NCBI GenBank assembly: GCA_963771985.1
Contig: CAVYVO010000036.1
Span: forward strand, 387,289-451,288
From: Trebonia sp963771985
GTDB lineage: Bacteria > Actinomycetota > Actinomycetes > Streptosporangiales > Streptosporangiaceae
Direction of reading: 5' to 3'
DNA: 64,000 nt
Each line of letters starts with the position of its first letter. Position 1 is the first letter of the stretch. Made by a program: the position numbers and the translations under genes. Below are positions 18,363 through 27,385 of the stretch, piece by piece. The notes beneath the pieces are model-generated. The model had not been told where the DNA came from, did not search any database, and saw only the letters and a program-made list of their open reading frames with translations.

Positions 18363-19721
18363 ATGGCCACCGAATCGCTGACCGCGCACGCGCCGGGTGC
18401 TTCCGGCGACCGGGACCGGCACGGCCCGGGCTGGCGGGAAGAGGTGCGCTCGAACGTCTACTGGGGAGTGGCCCATGGCCTGCCGCGGCTGGCGATACGC
18501 ACGGCCGCGCGCCGCGGTGACCTGCAGGGCCGCCTGATACTCGCGCCCACGTCGGGAGATCAGGTGTGGGAGCTGCTCGCGGAAGCCCGCGCCCGCGGGC
18601 CGCTGGTCCGGTCGCGGCTGTCCTACCTCACGGCCGACCACGCGGCGGTGAAGGAGGTCCTGTCCAGCCCGGACTTCCGGTCCGGCGGCCCGGCGCGCCC
18701 CGACAGCACGCTGGGACGGCTGCTCGTCCGGACGGCCCCCCATACGCCGCACCCTCTCGAGCCGCCGTCGCTGCTGGTGACCGAGCCGCCGGACCACACG
18801 CGGTACCGCAGGCTGGTCAGCAAGGTGTTCACGGTGCGAGCGGTGGAGCGGCTGCGGGTGCGGACGGAGGAGATCGCCGGCGAACTGCTCGACGCGCTTG
18901 ACGACTCGGCGCCGGCGGACCTGATCGCGTCGTACTGCGGGCTGCTGCCGGTCACGGTCATCAGCGAAATCCTCGGCGTGCCGCCCGCGCAGCGGACCAT
19001 GGTCCTGGAGCTGGGCACCCGGGCGGCCGCCAGCCTCGACTTCGGGCTCGGCTGGCGGCGCTACCGCGAGGTCACGGTGGCGCTGCGCGACTTCGCCCAG
19101 TGGCTGGACGCCCACGTCGAGCAGCTGCGGCGCCATCCTGGCGAGGACCTGCTGAGCCAGCTGATCGAGGCCCGCGACGAGGAGGGCACGCTCAACGACC
19201 GCGAGCTCAAGGCGACCGCGGGGCTTGTGCTGGCAGCCGGCTTCGAGACCACGGTCAACCTGCTGGGGAACGCGATCGCGCTGCTGCACCGGCATCCCGG
19301 ACAGCTCGAGCGGCTGCGCGCGGACAGCGCGCTGTGGCCCAATGCCGTGGACGAGGCGCTGCGGCTCGACCCGCCGGTGCTGATGACCGGGCGGACGTGC
19401 CTGCGCACGACCTCGGTGGCCGGCGCCGAGGTGCCCGAGGGCATGCACGTGGTGACCGCCCTGGCCGGCGCCAACCGCGACCCGCGGGTGTTCGAGCACC
19501 CCGACCGTTTCGACGTGGCCAGGGAGAACGCGCGGGACCACGTCTCCTTCTCCGGCGGGCGCCACTACTGCCTGGGCGCCTCGCTGGCGCGGATGGAGGG
19601 CGAGGTGGGGCTGCGGGCCATCACCGAGCGGTTCCCGCAGATGCGGCTCCTGCCGGGCGCCCGGCGACGGCCGACCCGGATCCTGCGCGGGTACGAGAGC
19701 CTGCCGGCCCGGCTGCGCTGA
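18363..19721 (+). CDS. Cytochrome P450
   Basis: 452 residues from ATG 18363, preceded by AGGAGGAAGC, an excellent ribosome site. It has the I-helix oxygen-binding motif AGFETTVN, the K-helix EALR, and the heme loop FSGGRHYCLGASLAR with the Cys thiolate ligand near the end. It is a soluble class I bacterial P450, needing ferredoxin and reductase partners that are not encoded nearby. The substrate is unknown. It is divergent from tetR with palindromic operators in between, suggesting induction by a small molecule. The last codons lie within a 20-22-bp tandem repeat array that continues past the stop. Confidence 0.93.
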   Translation: MATESLTAHAPGASGDRDRHGPGWREEVRSNVYWGVAHGLPRLAIRTAARRGDLQGRLILAPTSGDQVWELLAEARARGPLVRSRLSYLTADHAAVKEVLSSPDFRSGGPARPDSTLGRLLVRTAPHTPHPLEPPSLLVTEPPDHTRYRRLVSKVFTVRAVERLRVRTEEIAGELLDALDDSAPADLIASYCGLLPVTVISEILGVPPAQRTMVLELGTRAAASLDFGLGWRRYREVTVALRDFAQWLDAHVEQLRRHPGEDLLSQLIEARDEEGTLNDRELKATAGLVLAAGFETTVNLLGNAIALLHRHPGQLERLRADSALWPNAVDEALRLDPPVLMTGRTCLRTTSVAGAEVPEGMHVVTALAGANRDPRVFEHPDRFDVARENARDHVSFSGGRHYCLGASLARMEGEVGLRAITERFPQMRLLPGARRRPTRILRGYESLPARLR

Positions 19722-19800
19722 CTGGCGGGCCGGCTGCGCTGACCTGGCGGGCCGGCTGCGCTGACGGGCGGGCCGGCTGCGCTGACCGGCGGGCCGGCGC
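19701..19800. repeat. Tandem 20-22-bp repeat across the P450 stop codon
   Basis: Four to five units of GGCGGGCCGGCTGCGCTGAC, with small spacer differences, start inside the last P450 codons and fill the gap to fhs. Each unit repeats the P450 ending (CGGCTGCGCTGA), so a stop codon is duplicated in each. Confidence 0.8.
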
Positions 19801-19818
19801 CGCCCTTGGGGAAGGCGG

Positions 19819-21447
19819 TCAGAACAATCCCGCGGGGTCGCCGTTGACGTCCAGGTCGATGTTTTCCCCGGCTGGGTGGCGCGGCAGGCCCGGCATGGTC
19901 AGCATGTCGCCCGCGAGCGGGGTGACGAATCCGGCGCCGGCCCGCAGCTGCACGTCGCGGATGGGTACCCGGAAGCCGCGCGGGCGTCCGTGGAGCGCGG
20001 GGTCGTGGCTGAGGCTGGCTTGCGTCTTGGCCATGCAGACCGGGAGGCGGCCGAGGCCCAGGTCCTCGGCGAAGCGCAGCCCGCGGGCGGCTGCCGGGGA
20101 GATGTCGACTCCGTCGGCTCCGTAGACGGCGGAGGCGATCGTCTCGATCTTCTCCGCGAGCGGCATCTCGTCCGGGTACAGCAACCGGAACCCTGGCGCG
20201 CCGTGTGCCGCGGCGGCCCAGACCGCATGGGCGAGGTCCGCCGCGCCCTTGCCGCCCGCGGTGAACTGCGCGGTGACGACCGCGTCCTGGGCGCCGGCGG
20301 CGAGCGCCGCATCCCGGACCGCGGCCAGCTCGGCGTCGGTGTCGGTGTCGAAACGGTTGATCGCCACGACGACCGGCACGCCGAACCGGGCGACGATCTC
20401 GATGTGCGCGGCGAGGTTGGCGTATCCGTGCGTCTTCAGGGCGCGCACGGTGGCGACAAGCACTGCCGCGTCCGGACGGAGGCCGGAGGCACGGCATTTG
20501 ATGTCGAAGAACTTCTCCGCGCCTATGTCCGCCCCGAAACCGGCCTCGGTGCACACGATCTCGTTGGTGGCCAGGGCGAGCCGGTCGGCGATGACCGAAC
20601 TGCTGCCGTGGGCGATGTTCGCGAACGGCCCGGCGTGCACGAAGGCCGGGCCGCCTTCCAGGGTCTGCAGCAGGTTCGGCTTGACGGCGTCCTTGAGCAG
20701 CACGGCCATGGCCCCGGCCACCTTCAGGTCCGCGGTGGTCACCGCCTTGCCGTCGGCGGTCGCGGCGAGCACGATCCGTTCGAGCCGGCCGCGCAGGTCG
20801 GGAAGGTCCCAGGCGAGGGCGAGGATCGCCATCACCTCGGAGGCGACGGTGATCTGCCACTCCGTCTCGCGGGGAACGCCGCCGAGGCGGCCGCCGAGGC
20901 CGATGACCGCGTGCCGCAGCGCGCGGTCGCTGATGTCCACCACGTGCGGCCACAGCACGGCCCGGGGATCGATCCCCAGCTCGTTGCCGTGGAACAGGTG
21001 GTTGTCGAGGAAGGCGGCGGCGAGGTTGTGGGCGGCGCCTATCGCGTGCGTGTCGCCGGTCAGGTGCAGGTTGAGCTCGTCCATGGGGATCACCTGGGCG
21101 TACCCGCCGCCGGCCGCCCCGCCCTTGATGCCGAAGACCGGGCCGAGGGAGGGCTGCCGGATGGTGACGGCGGCACGCTTGCCGATCTGGTTCAGTCCCT
21201 GCGCCAGGCCGACCGCCACCGTCGTCTTGCCCTCCCCCATCGGCGTCGGGGTGATGGCGGTGACGACGACATACTTGCCGCGCGGGCCCGCCGCCTCCAG
21301 GCGCGCCACGGCGTCCAGGCTGACCTTGGCCTTCCCCGCGCCGTAAAGCTCGAGCTCGTCGTCGCGGATGCCCAGCTCGCGGGCGATCTCGGTGATCGGC
21401 CGCGGGCTAACGCTGCGGGCGATCTCAAGGTCGGGCGGAATACTCAT
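19819..21447 (-). CDS. fhs: Formate--tetrahydrofolate ligase
   Basis: 542 residues from ATG 21447. Visible landmarks are the P-loop TPTPMGEGKTT near residue 70, IRQPSLGPVFGIKGGAAGGGYAQVIPMDELNLHLTGD, GGPAFVHAGPFANIAHG and EAGFGADIGAEKFFDIKCR. All are near-invariant in this family. The enzyme makes 10-formyltetrahydrofolate from formate, ATP and tetrahydrofolate, feeding purine and serine synthesis. Length is normal for the bacterial enzyme. It lies upstream-to-downstream with adk on the same strand (80-base gap), so the two may be co-transcribed. Confidence 0.97.
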   Translation of the reverse strand: MSIPPDLEIARSVSPRPITEIARELGIRDDELELYGAGKAKVSLDAVARLEAAGPRGKYVVVTAITPTPMGEGKTTVAVGLAQGLNQIGKRAAVTIRQPSLGPVFGIKGGAAGGGYAQVIPMDELNLHLTGDTHAIGAAHNLAAAFLDNHLFHGNELGIDPRAVLWPHVVDISDRALRHAVIGLGGRLGGVPRETEWQITVASEVMAILALAWDLPDLRGRLERIVLAATADGKAVTTADLKVAGAMAVLLKDAVKPNLLQTLEGGPAFVHAGPFANIAHGSSSVIADRLALATNEIVCTEAGFGADIGAEKFFDIKCRASGLRPDAAVLVATVRALKTHGYANLAAHIEIVARFGVPVVVAINRFDTDTDAELAAVRDAALAAGAQDAVVTAQFTAGGKGAADLAHAVWAAAAHGAPGFRLLYPDEMPLAEKIETIASAVYGADGVDISPAAARGLRFAEDLGLGRLPVCMAKTQASLSHDPALHGRPRGFRVPIRDVQLRAGAGFVTPLAGDMLTMPGLPRHPAGENIDLDVNGDPAGLF

Positions 21448-21527
21448 GACGCGCGCGCTCCTCCGGCGTGGACCCAGTGCTAACGGCGAGGTTCCTGCCG
21501 GACGGCCGCGGCCGCAAGTGGCCTTGG

Positions 21528-22124
21528 TCAGGGATGGCCCATGACCTTCGGCGTGGTGTCGAAGGCGGCGAGTTTCCGCAGGCGGGTCACGATGTCCTGG
21601 TGGACCTGATCAGGGGACCGGGTGCCGTCGACGGTGAACATCCATTCGCGGCCCGCGTAGTACTCCAGCAGCGGGATGGTCTTTTCCCGGTAGACCTGCA
21701 ACCGGTGGGCGATGACCTCTTCGGTGTCGTCGGAGCCTCGGCCGCGGGTCAGCAGGCGGCGGATCAGTTCCTCGTCGGGGACGTCCAAGTGCACGGCGGC
21801 CTGGACCTCGACGCCGAGCGCGTGGGCGACCTCGAACGCCGACTTGGCCTGGTCCACGGTGCGGGGGAAGCCGTCCAGCACGTAACCGCCGGACTCGGCC
21901 GCGGCGACCACCGGCTTGCGCAGCATGTCCATGACCACGGCGTCCGGTACCAGGTCCCCGGCGTTGACGTAGGCCTTGATCGTCTGCCCGATCGAGGTCT
22001 GGTCTTTGACGTGTTTACGCAGCAGGTCGCCGCTGGAGATGTGCGTGATGTTGAACCGCTCGGCCAGCCGCCCGGCCTGGGTTCCCTTCCCGGCGCCGGG
22101 CGCCCCGATCAGCAGCAGGCGCAT
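21528..22124 (-). CDS. adk: Adenylate kinase, short-lid type
   Basis: 198 residues from ATG 22124. It has P-loop GAPGAGKGTQA at residue 7, the AMP-binding ISSGDLLR, and VLDGFPRT. The lid is short, with GRGSDDTEEVIAHRLQVYREKT directly following RLLTRGR and no zinc-type insertion. It interconverts AMP, ADP and ATP. The usual actinobacterial adk lies between secY and map; here it is beside fhs, so this is likely a second copy (inference, since the rest of the genome is not seen). The C-terminal ten residues are unlike the core family. Confidence 0.93.
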   Translation of the reverse strand: MRLLLIGAPGAGKGTQAGRLAERFNITHISSGDLLRKHVKDQTSIGQTIKAYVNAGDLVPDAVVMDMLRKPVVAAAESGGYVLDGFPRTVDQAKSAFEVAHALGVEVQAAVHLDVPDEELIRRLLTRGRGSDDTEEVIAHRLQVYREKTIPLLEYYAGREWMFTVDGTRSPDQVHQDIVTRLRKLAAFDTTPKVMGHP

Positions 22125-22305
22125 CGGTCACCTTCTCTTTCCATCATGCTCTTGCCCGCGGTGACCATAACCATTACAAGATCGTCCTATGTTCCGTCGT
22201 CGCCGGGCAAATCGCGCTGGCCGTTCTGCCCAGAACGAATCGGCGCACCTGGGTTCCGCCATGCGGCTAGCGTCAAGTGCGGGAACCAGCGACAGCGGAG
22301 CCACG

Positions 22306-23001
22306 ATGACGCGCAGAGCGCGCTACGACGGGTATGCCGAATGGTATGACGGCTGGAATAAGCCGCACGCCGAACGCAACGCACCCGAGGTGCTGGAACT
22401 GCTTGGCCCTGGCGATGGGCTTTGTCTCGACGTGGGCTGCGGCAGCGGGCATTACTTCGACGTTATCGCCGCCACCGGGCGGACCGTCATCGGACTGGAC
22501 TACTCGGCCGACCAGTTGCGCATCGCCCGGGATCGATCCCGTCAGATCGTGCAGGGCGACGCGGCCGCCCTGCCCTTCGCCGACCGCACTTTCACGACCG
22601 TGGCCGCCATGTGGATCTCCACCGACGTTGATGACTTCGGCGCCGTGCTGGCGGAGGCCGCGCGGGTCCTGACGCCAGGAGGGCTGCTGGTCTTCTGCGG
22701 CGCCCATCCGTGCTTTAACGGGCCGCATGTGCAGTGGATGGACGACGGCGGTGTGCGCGCGCACCCCACTTACCGGCTCGCCGGATGGCACCAGCCAGCG
22801 CCATGGTGGGGTGAATACGTCCGCAAGCGGGTCGGGATGCGCCAGCACCCGCTGGCCGATCTGCTGAACGCATTCATCAGCGCGGGACTGGCAATCGAGC
22901 ATACCGCCGAGCTAGGCGACCGGCCGGTCCCGGCCATCCTCGGAATCCGCGCCCGGAAACCAGAAGCGATATCGGCCATCCCGGCGCCTACGATAACGTG
23001 A
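22306..23001 (+). CDS. Class I SAM-dependent methyltransferase
   Basis: 231 residues from ATG 22306, with GGAG nine bases upstream; an ATG at 22261 is an alternative. Motif I is LDVGCGSGHYFDVIA (residues about 37-51), followed by VIGLDYSADQLRIAR, QGDAAALPFADRTF and LTPGGLLVFCGAHP, the standard Methyltransf_11 order. The substrate is unknown; family members methylate small molecules such as quinones, sterols or antibiotics. The gene is divergent from adk. Its TGA stop (22999-23001) lies inside a palindromic repeat of family 2, so the last residues (PTIT) are encoded by the repeat. Confidence 0.88.
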   Translation: MTRRARYDGYAEWYDGWNKPHAERNAPEVLELLGPGDGLCLDVGCGSGHYFDVIAATGRTVIGLDYSADQLRIARDRSRQIVQGDAAALPFADRTFTTVAAMWISTDVDDFGAVLAEAARVLTPGGLLVFCGAHPCFNGPHVQWMDDGGVRAHPTYRLAGWHQPAPWWGEYVRKRVGMRQHPLADLLNAFISAGLAIEHTAELGDRPVPAILGIRARKPEAISAIPAPTIT

Positions 23002-23043
23002 AAGCTTTCCCGCCCCAGGGCGCGCAGGATCTTTCACGATAAT
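22992..23043. repeat. Interspersed palindromic repeat, family 2, copy E
   Basis: GATAACGTGAAAG (22992-23004) and CTTTCACGATAAT (23031-23043) form an imperfect inverted repeat with a GC-rich loop. The second copy is at 60039-60089. Copy E contains the stop codon of the methyltransferase gene. The remaining bases to 23243 show no gene. Confidence 0.75.
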
Positions 23044-23243
23044 CCCGGCGCCCGGCTCATCCCCGCCGCGGGCGGCGGAAGCGCGGGAAGATCTCCCCAT
23101 CGCCGCAGGTCGCGCTAAAGTGCGGCTGCCGTGCAATAGCGGCGCTCGTCTAGGTGAATAGCCGAGGCTGGCCACGTGGCGGGCCCGAAGCAGCGCTGGT
23201 TCCGGAAGGTCCCTGAACGTATGCTGGACCGAGGGCGAAATTT

Positions 23244-24635
23244 ATGACCGTGTCCAGCTTGCCGGGGCTTTCACGTTCGTTTGCCATGCCGCATGACCTG
23301 CGGGCGACGAGCGAAGAGAGACAGGCGTCGGGACGGGCCGCCCGGAAAAGAGCCCCGCGCGGGGGCCTCGGGTACTGGAGCGAGAACGACCGGGGGCACG
23401 ACGCGCTGGCGACGATCCTGGCCCAGAACCAGATCCGGGTGCCGGAGCTCGCGCCTATCCGGCATCACCGGATGGCGGTCTCACCGTGGAATTACTACCG
23501 GGGCGCGGCGGCGGTCATGGCCGCCGACCTGGGCGCCCAGCCGGACAGCGGGCTGACCGTGCAGCTCTGCGGTGACGCGCACGTGCTGAACTTCGGCCTG
23601 TGGGCCACCCCCGAACGGAACCTGTCGTTCGACCTGCGGGACTTCGACGAGACCCTGCCCGGCCCGTTCGAGTGGGACGTCAAGCGCTTCGCCGCCAGCC
23701 TGGTGGTCGCGGCGCGGGAGAACCAGCTCACGCCGGCGACGGCCGATGCCGCGGTGACCGCCGGCGTGGCGGCCTACGGCCGGCGCATGCGCCGCTATGC
23801 CACGATGCCCGAGCTCGACATCTGGTACGACGGCACGCGGGTGGACCGCCTGCTCGACTACTTCGAGTCGGCCGACCGCGGCCGGGTCACCGTTCACATC
23901 GAGAAGAAGCGGGAGCGCCGCACGAGCCGCGGCGCGTTCGCCAAGCTCACGATCATGGTGGACGGGCGCCCGCGGATCACCGAGGACCCGCCGCTCCGGG
24001 TCACGATCAGCGACGACGAACAGGACGCCCTGGTCGACGAGCTCCTCGCCGGGTACCGGCTGACCCTGCAGGAAGACCGGCGGACGCTCTTCGACCGGTT
24101 CACCGCGGTCGACATGGTCCGCCAGGTCGTGGGGGTGGGCAGCGTCGGGATGCGGGTGTACCTGGTGCTCCTCGAGGGCCGGACCGGGGCGGACCCGCTG
24201 TTCTTGCAGGTCAAGCAGGCCGGGCCGTCCGTGTACGAGGCCTATACGAAGCCCAGCCGCCACGACGGCCACGGCGCCCGGGTGATCAGCGGCAAGCGGC
24301 TGATGCAGCACGCTACCGACATCTTCGTCGGCTGGGGCTCGATGCGCGGCGCCGACTACTACGTGCGGCAGTTCCGGGACATGAAGATCATCCCGACTAC
24401 CGACCTGATCGCCCCTCGCCTGGCCGAATTCGCTACCGCCTGCGGCGACGCGCTCGCCCGCGCGCACGCCCGCACCGGCGACCCGGCGGCCATCGCCGCC
24501 TACCTCGGGAAGGGCCCCAAGTTCACCGCGGCGATCGGCCAGTTCGCCCGCCAGTACGCCGACCAGAACGAGCGCGACCACGCCCAGCTTGTCCGCGCTA
24601 TCGATGCCGGCGCCATCGAGAGCCAGCCGGGCTGA
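23244..24635 (+). CDS. DUF2252 family protein (kinase-like fold), copy 2
   Basis: 463 residues from ATG 23244, with GAGGG about 9 bases upstream. It has the same ordered motifs as the gene at 15941: MAVSPWNYYRGAA, LCGDAHVLNFG near residue 109, FDLRDFDETLPGPFEWDVKRFA, VGVGSVGMRVYLVLLEG and FLQVKQAGPSVYEA, ending with YADQNERDHAQLV. The N-terminus differs (ATSEERQASGRAARKRAPRG). The two proteins are clear paralogues, not a recent duplication, because only motifs are strongly conserved. The presumed kinase-like activity is untested in this sequence. A family 3 hairpin follows the stop. Confidence 0.88.
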   Translation: MTVSSLPGLSRSFAMPHDLRATSEERQASGRAARKRAPRGGLGYWSENDRGHDALATILAQNQIRVPELAPIRHHRMAVSPWNYYRGAAAVMAADLGAQPDSGLTVQLCGDAHVLNFGLWATPERNLSFDLRDFDETLPGPFEWDVKRFAASLVVAARENQLTPATADAAVTAGVAAYGRRMRRYATMPELDIWYDGTRVDRLLDYFESADRGRVTVHIEKKRERRTSRGAFAKLTIMVDGRPRITEDPPLRVTISDDEQDALVDELLAGYRLTLQEDRRTLFDRFTAVDMVRQVVGVGSVGMRVYLVLLEGRTGADPLFLQVKQAGPSVYEAYTKPSRHDGHGARVISGKRLMQHATDIFVGWGSMRGADYYVRQFRDMKIIPTTDLIAPRLAEFATACGDALARAHARTGDPAAIAAYLGKGPKFTAAIGQFARQYADQNERDHAQLVRAIDAGAIESQPG

Positions 24636-24683
24636 GGCCGGCCGCGCGGCGGAGCAAGGGAGCGGTCCGCGCGCAGCCACCGG

Positions 24684-24732
24684 CCCGTTCGGAATGATCT
24701 CTTTTATTATCCCGAACGGAAGGTGGCGCCTG
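24684..24732. repeat. Interspersed hairpin repeat, family 3, copy H (inverted)
   Basis: CCCGTTCGG at 24685-24693 and CCGAACGGAAGGTGGCGCCTG at 24712-24732 are the reverse orientation of copy G. It begins about 50 bases after the DUF2252 stop codon. Confidence 0.75.
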
Positions 24733-25307
24733 TTAAGCGACAGCCGTGCTGTTGCGGGTGGCAACGTATGCGTAATGCTCGGCGCGGCCGACGATCTTGG
24801 AAATGGCGCTTTCGTTATAGCGACGGCCATATTGGATGGGTTATACCTGTAATCGTCTCGGGGAAAACGGTTACACTTGACCCATTAATGGCCCGAAATG
24901 CGGTTTATGTCCGCGTCGGATATTTAGTTGGTTGGCTCGGGCGTGTCGCCGGGAGCGCGCCGTCCCGCGGGCGTGCGCGGTGTGACATCAGATGCCAGGG
25001 GGACTGCCCGTGCGAGCCGTTTCATGATCGCGAATGTTTTTCGTACGTATAGGATGAATTTCTTACATCAGGAAAAATGTTTTCGTGATAATGCGGCACG
25101 GTGGCCTGCCGCGGGCCCGGGAGGCTGGCCGACTGTGGCTTATGCGATTGGAGGGGCCGCAGGGACCCGTGACCGGAACCGGATACGGGCACGGAACCGC
25201 TAGCACAATCCCGCCCGTTCCGTCCTGCCACGCCAGGTAAATAGCCGACGGCTCCTATGCCCCTCTTATACCCCACGAACCATTACGAGGCTTGCACTAG
25301 CCCGCCA
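24733..25307. other. Intergenic region, mostly repeats
   Basis: No supported gene. Around 24780-24920 the DNA is unusually AT-rich for the window. A family 1 repeat lies at 25023-25093. GTAAATAGCCGACG at 25237-25250 also occurs at 27204-27217 near the family 4 palindromes. Confidence 0.6.
25023..25093. repeat. Interspersed palindrome-ended repeat, family 1, copy B
   Basis: 71 bp, the same length as copy A. Ends are CATGATCGCGAA and TTCGTGATAATG (10 of 12 paired). The interior shares CAGGAAAAATGT and a central TATAG with copy A. Confidence 0.85.
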
Positions 25308-26918
25308 TCAGGCGGCCGGGAAGATGCTCTCGGATTGATAGACCGGGGTCCCGCCGAGGACGGTGGTCAGGACCTGGATGCCGGGGATCTGCTCCGGCTC
25401 GGTCTGGAGCGGGTTCTTCTCCAGGACGACGAAGTCGGCGAACTTGCCCGGCTCGAGCGAACTGATCTCGCGCTCGCGGTGGCAGGCGTAGGCCGCGCGG
25501 GTGGTGTAGAGGGCGAGCGCGTCGCGGGCGGGCAGCCGCTCGGCGGGCCCGAGCACGCGGCCCTCGCCGGTGCGGCGCAGACGCGCGTCACGGATACCGA
25601 CGCGGGGATCGGGCGTGATCACCGGCGCGTCCGACGATCCCGCCACGGTGATGCCGGCCCGCTGCCAGGAGGCGAAGGAGTACAGCTGGTCGCTGGAATC
25701 CGGGAACGCCGCGGCGAACCCGTCGCCCAGGGCCGAGAGGAACCCGGGCTGGCTCACCACGACGATCCCCAGCGCCGCGGCCCGGGCGGCCAGCGGCGGG
25801 TACATCGCGCCGCCGTGCTCGATCCGGTGCCGGCGGGGGTTGCCCGCTCCGGCGGCCAGCGTCGTGGCGTAGGCGTCCAGGACGGTCTCGATCGCCCGGT
25901 CCCCCTGGGCGTGCACGCAGACCTGGAAGCCGCGGGCGTCGAAGTCGGCGATCATATCGGTCAGCTCGTCGCGCTCGAAGTACAAGAAGCCCGAGCCATA
26001 GGGCGGCACCGGGTAGGTGCCGTGGATGGCCGCGGTGCGGCTGCTCATCCCGCCGTCGGCCCAGATCTTCACCGCCTCGGTGGCCAGCCGGCTGGAGTGG
26101 CGGCCGCGCAGGCCGCTGGCCAGGAGCCAGTCCACCTGGTCGTGCACCACCAGCCCGTAGATCCGCTGGCTGAGCAGGCCGCTCGCCTCCGCTTCGGCGA
26201 AGGCGGCGAACGTGTCGCGGCGCAGGTCGGCGTCGCAGGCCGCGGTGAGGCCGAGCGCGGCCAGGCGCTGGGTCGCCCGCTGGGCGAGCCCGGCGCGCTC
26301 ACGGGTGCTCATCCGGGCGATGTCGTGCCGCAGGTTCCGCTCGAACAGCGCGAACATCGGCGCCTCGTACACCACCCCGTCGAGCCGGCCCTGGCTGTCG
26401 CGGCCGAACGCGCCGCCCGGCGGATCCGGCTGCCCGTCGGCGAACCCCGCCTCGCGCAGCGCGGGCGTGTTCAGCACGCAGGCGTGCAGCGACGCGTGGT
26501 AAAGCACGGCCGGGCGGCCCGGGACCGCCTGGTCCAGGTCCGCCCGCGTCGGGTGCCGCCCCTCGCGGAGCTTGTATTCGACGTACCCGCTCCCGGTCAC
26601 CCAGGAGCCCGCCGGGGTCACGTCGGCTGCTTTGCGGAGCCGGGCCGCGATCGCGGCGATATCAGGCGCGGCCGGCTGGCCGCAGTCGGCGGCGGTCGCC
26701 AGGTAGCCGACGTCGGCCACGTGGCAGTGCGCGTCGATCAGGCCCGGAATGACGGTGGCGCCGCCCAGCCGCACCACCTCGGCGCCGGGCGCGGCGGCGC
26801 GGACCTCCTCGGCCGGCCCGATCGCCGCGATCCGGTCATCCCGGATCAGCATGCAGTCGCCGGGCCCGGCGTCCGCCGCCATCGTGACGAAGACGGCGTC
26901 CGCTACGATCAGCTCCAT
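25308..26918 (-). CDS. Amidohydrolase family 3 protein (YtcJ-like)
   Basis: 536 residues from ATG 26918, with TGGAGG 5-9 bases upstream; the frame continues upstream to 26957 without a better signal. It opens with the composite-barrel strand region and the metal motif GLIDAHCHVADVGY (HxH). Later come VCVHAQGDRAIETVLDAY with a metal-site His, RHRIEHGG, and GSSDAPVITPDPRVGIRDA with the catalytic Asp. The C-terminal LEPGKFADFVVLEKNPL is the usual closing block. YtcJ-like enzymes hydrolyse N-acyl or amide bonds of small molecules; the substrate is unknown. No signal peptide, so cytoplasmic. Stands alone between repeat-rich gaps. Confidence 0.9.
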   Translation of the reverse strand: MELIVADAVFVTMAADAGPGDCMLIRDDRIAAIGPAEEVRAAAPGAEVVRLGGATVIPGLIDAHCHVADVGYLATAADCGQPAAPDIAAIAARLRKAADVTPAGSWVTGSGYVEYKLREGRHPTRADLDQAVPGRPAVLYHASLHACVLNTPALREAGFADGQPDPPGGAFGRDSQGRLDGVVYEAPMFALFERNLRHDIARMSTRERAGLAQRATQRLAALGLTAACDADLRRDTFAAFAEAEASGLLSQRIYGLVVHDQVDWLLASGLRGRHSSRLATEAVKIWADGGMSSRTAAIHGTYPVPPYGSGFLYFERDELTDMIADFDARGFQVCVHAQGDRAIETVLDAYATTLAAGAGNPRRHRIEHGGAMYPPLAARAAALGIVVVSQPGFLSALGDGFAAAFPDSSDQLYSFASWQRAGITVAGSSDAPVITPDPRVGIRDARLRRTGEGRVLGPAERLPARDALALYTTRAAYACHREREISSLEPGKFADFVVLEKNPLQTEPEQIPGIQVLTTVLGGTPVYQSESIFPAA

Positions 26919-26948
26919 TTCCGCCTCCAGCGGCCGGCCAGCGTGTCT

Positions 26949-27333
26949 ATTGCGCAATCAACCCGCTCTAGGACGCGTCGGGAAGTAAGTTGGCTTCCGC
27001 GGTCGCGCGTGCCTCGGCATGGTATGGCGGGGTGCGTTCCGGGCTGTGGCCCACAGCCCCAATCTAGCTGGGGTTGCGGGCCACGGCCCCGGGTACCTGG
27101 CCGGCAGGATCGGCGCCGGGCTATGCCACGCCCGGAAACTACGCAATCCGGACACCGGCGAGCGCAATGCCAGCCCTCGACACGCCCGAGACAGCCAACT
27201 ACGTAAATAGCCGACGAGTCCCTAGTGTGGCCGATTGCGCGATCGGCGTGGTGGCTGCCAGCCGGCTGACATGCGGGCGCCAGCCATCGGGCTATTGGCG
27301 CGTCTCTCACTAGTGTGGCCGATCGCGCAATCG
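26949..27333. repeat. Cluster of three family 4 palindromes
   Basis: ATTGCGCAAT at 26949-26958, CGATTGCGCGATCG at 27232-27245 and CGATCGCGCAATCG at 27320-27333. The last two are each preceded by CTAGTGTGG. On the opposite strand the third copy continues CACACTAG...CGCCAATAGCCC, matching the copy at 51133. No gene is seen in 26919-27385. Confidence 0.75.
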
Positions 27334-27385
27334 ACCTGCCGCGGGGTTCGGGGGGTCGGGGGGTCGGGGGGTCGGGGGGCCTCGG

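Noticed and set aside
25257..27206. Plus-strand frame of 649 codons opposite the amidohydrolase
   Set aside because: Antisense shadow: composition is low-complexity Arg/Gly/Val with no motif.
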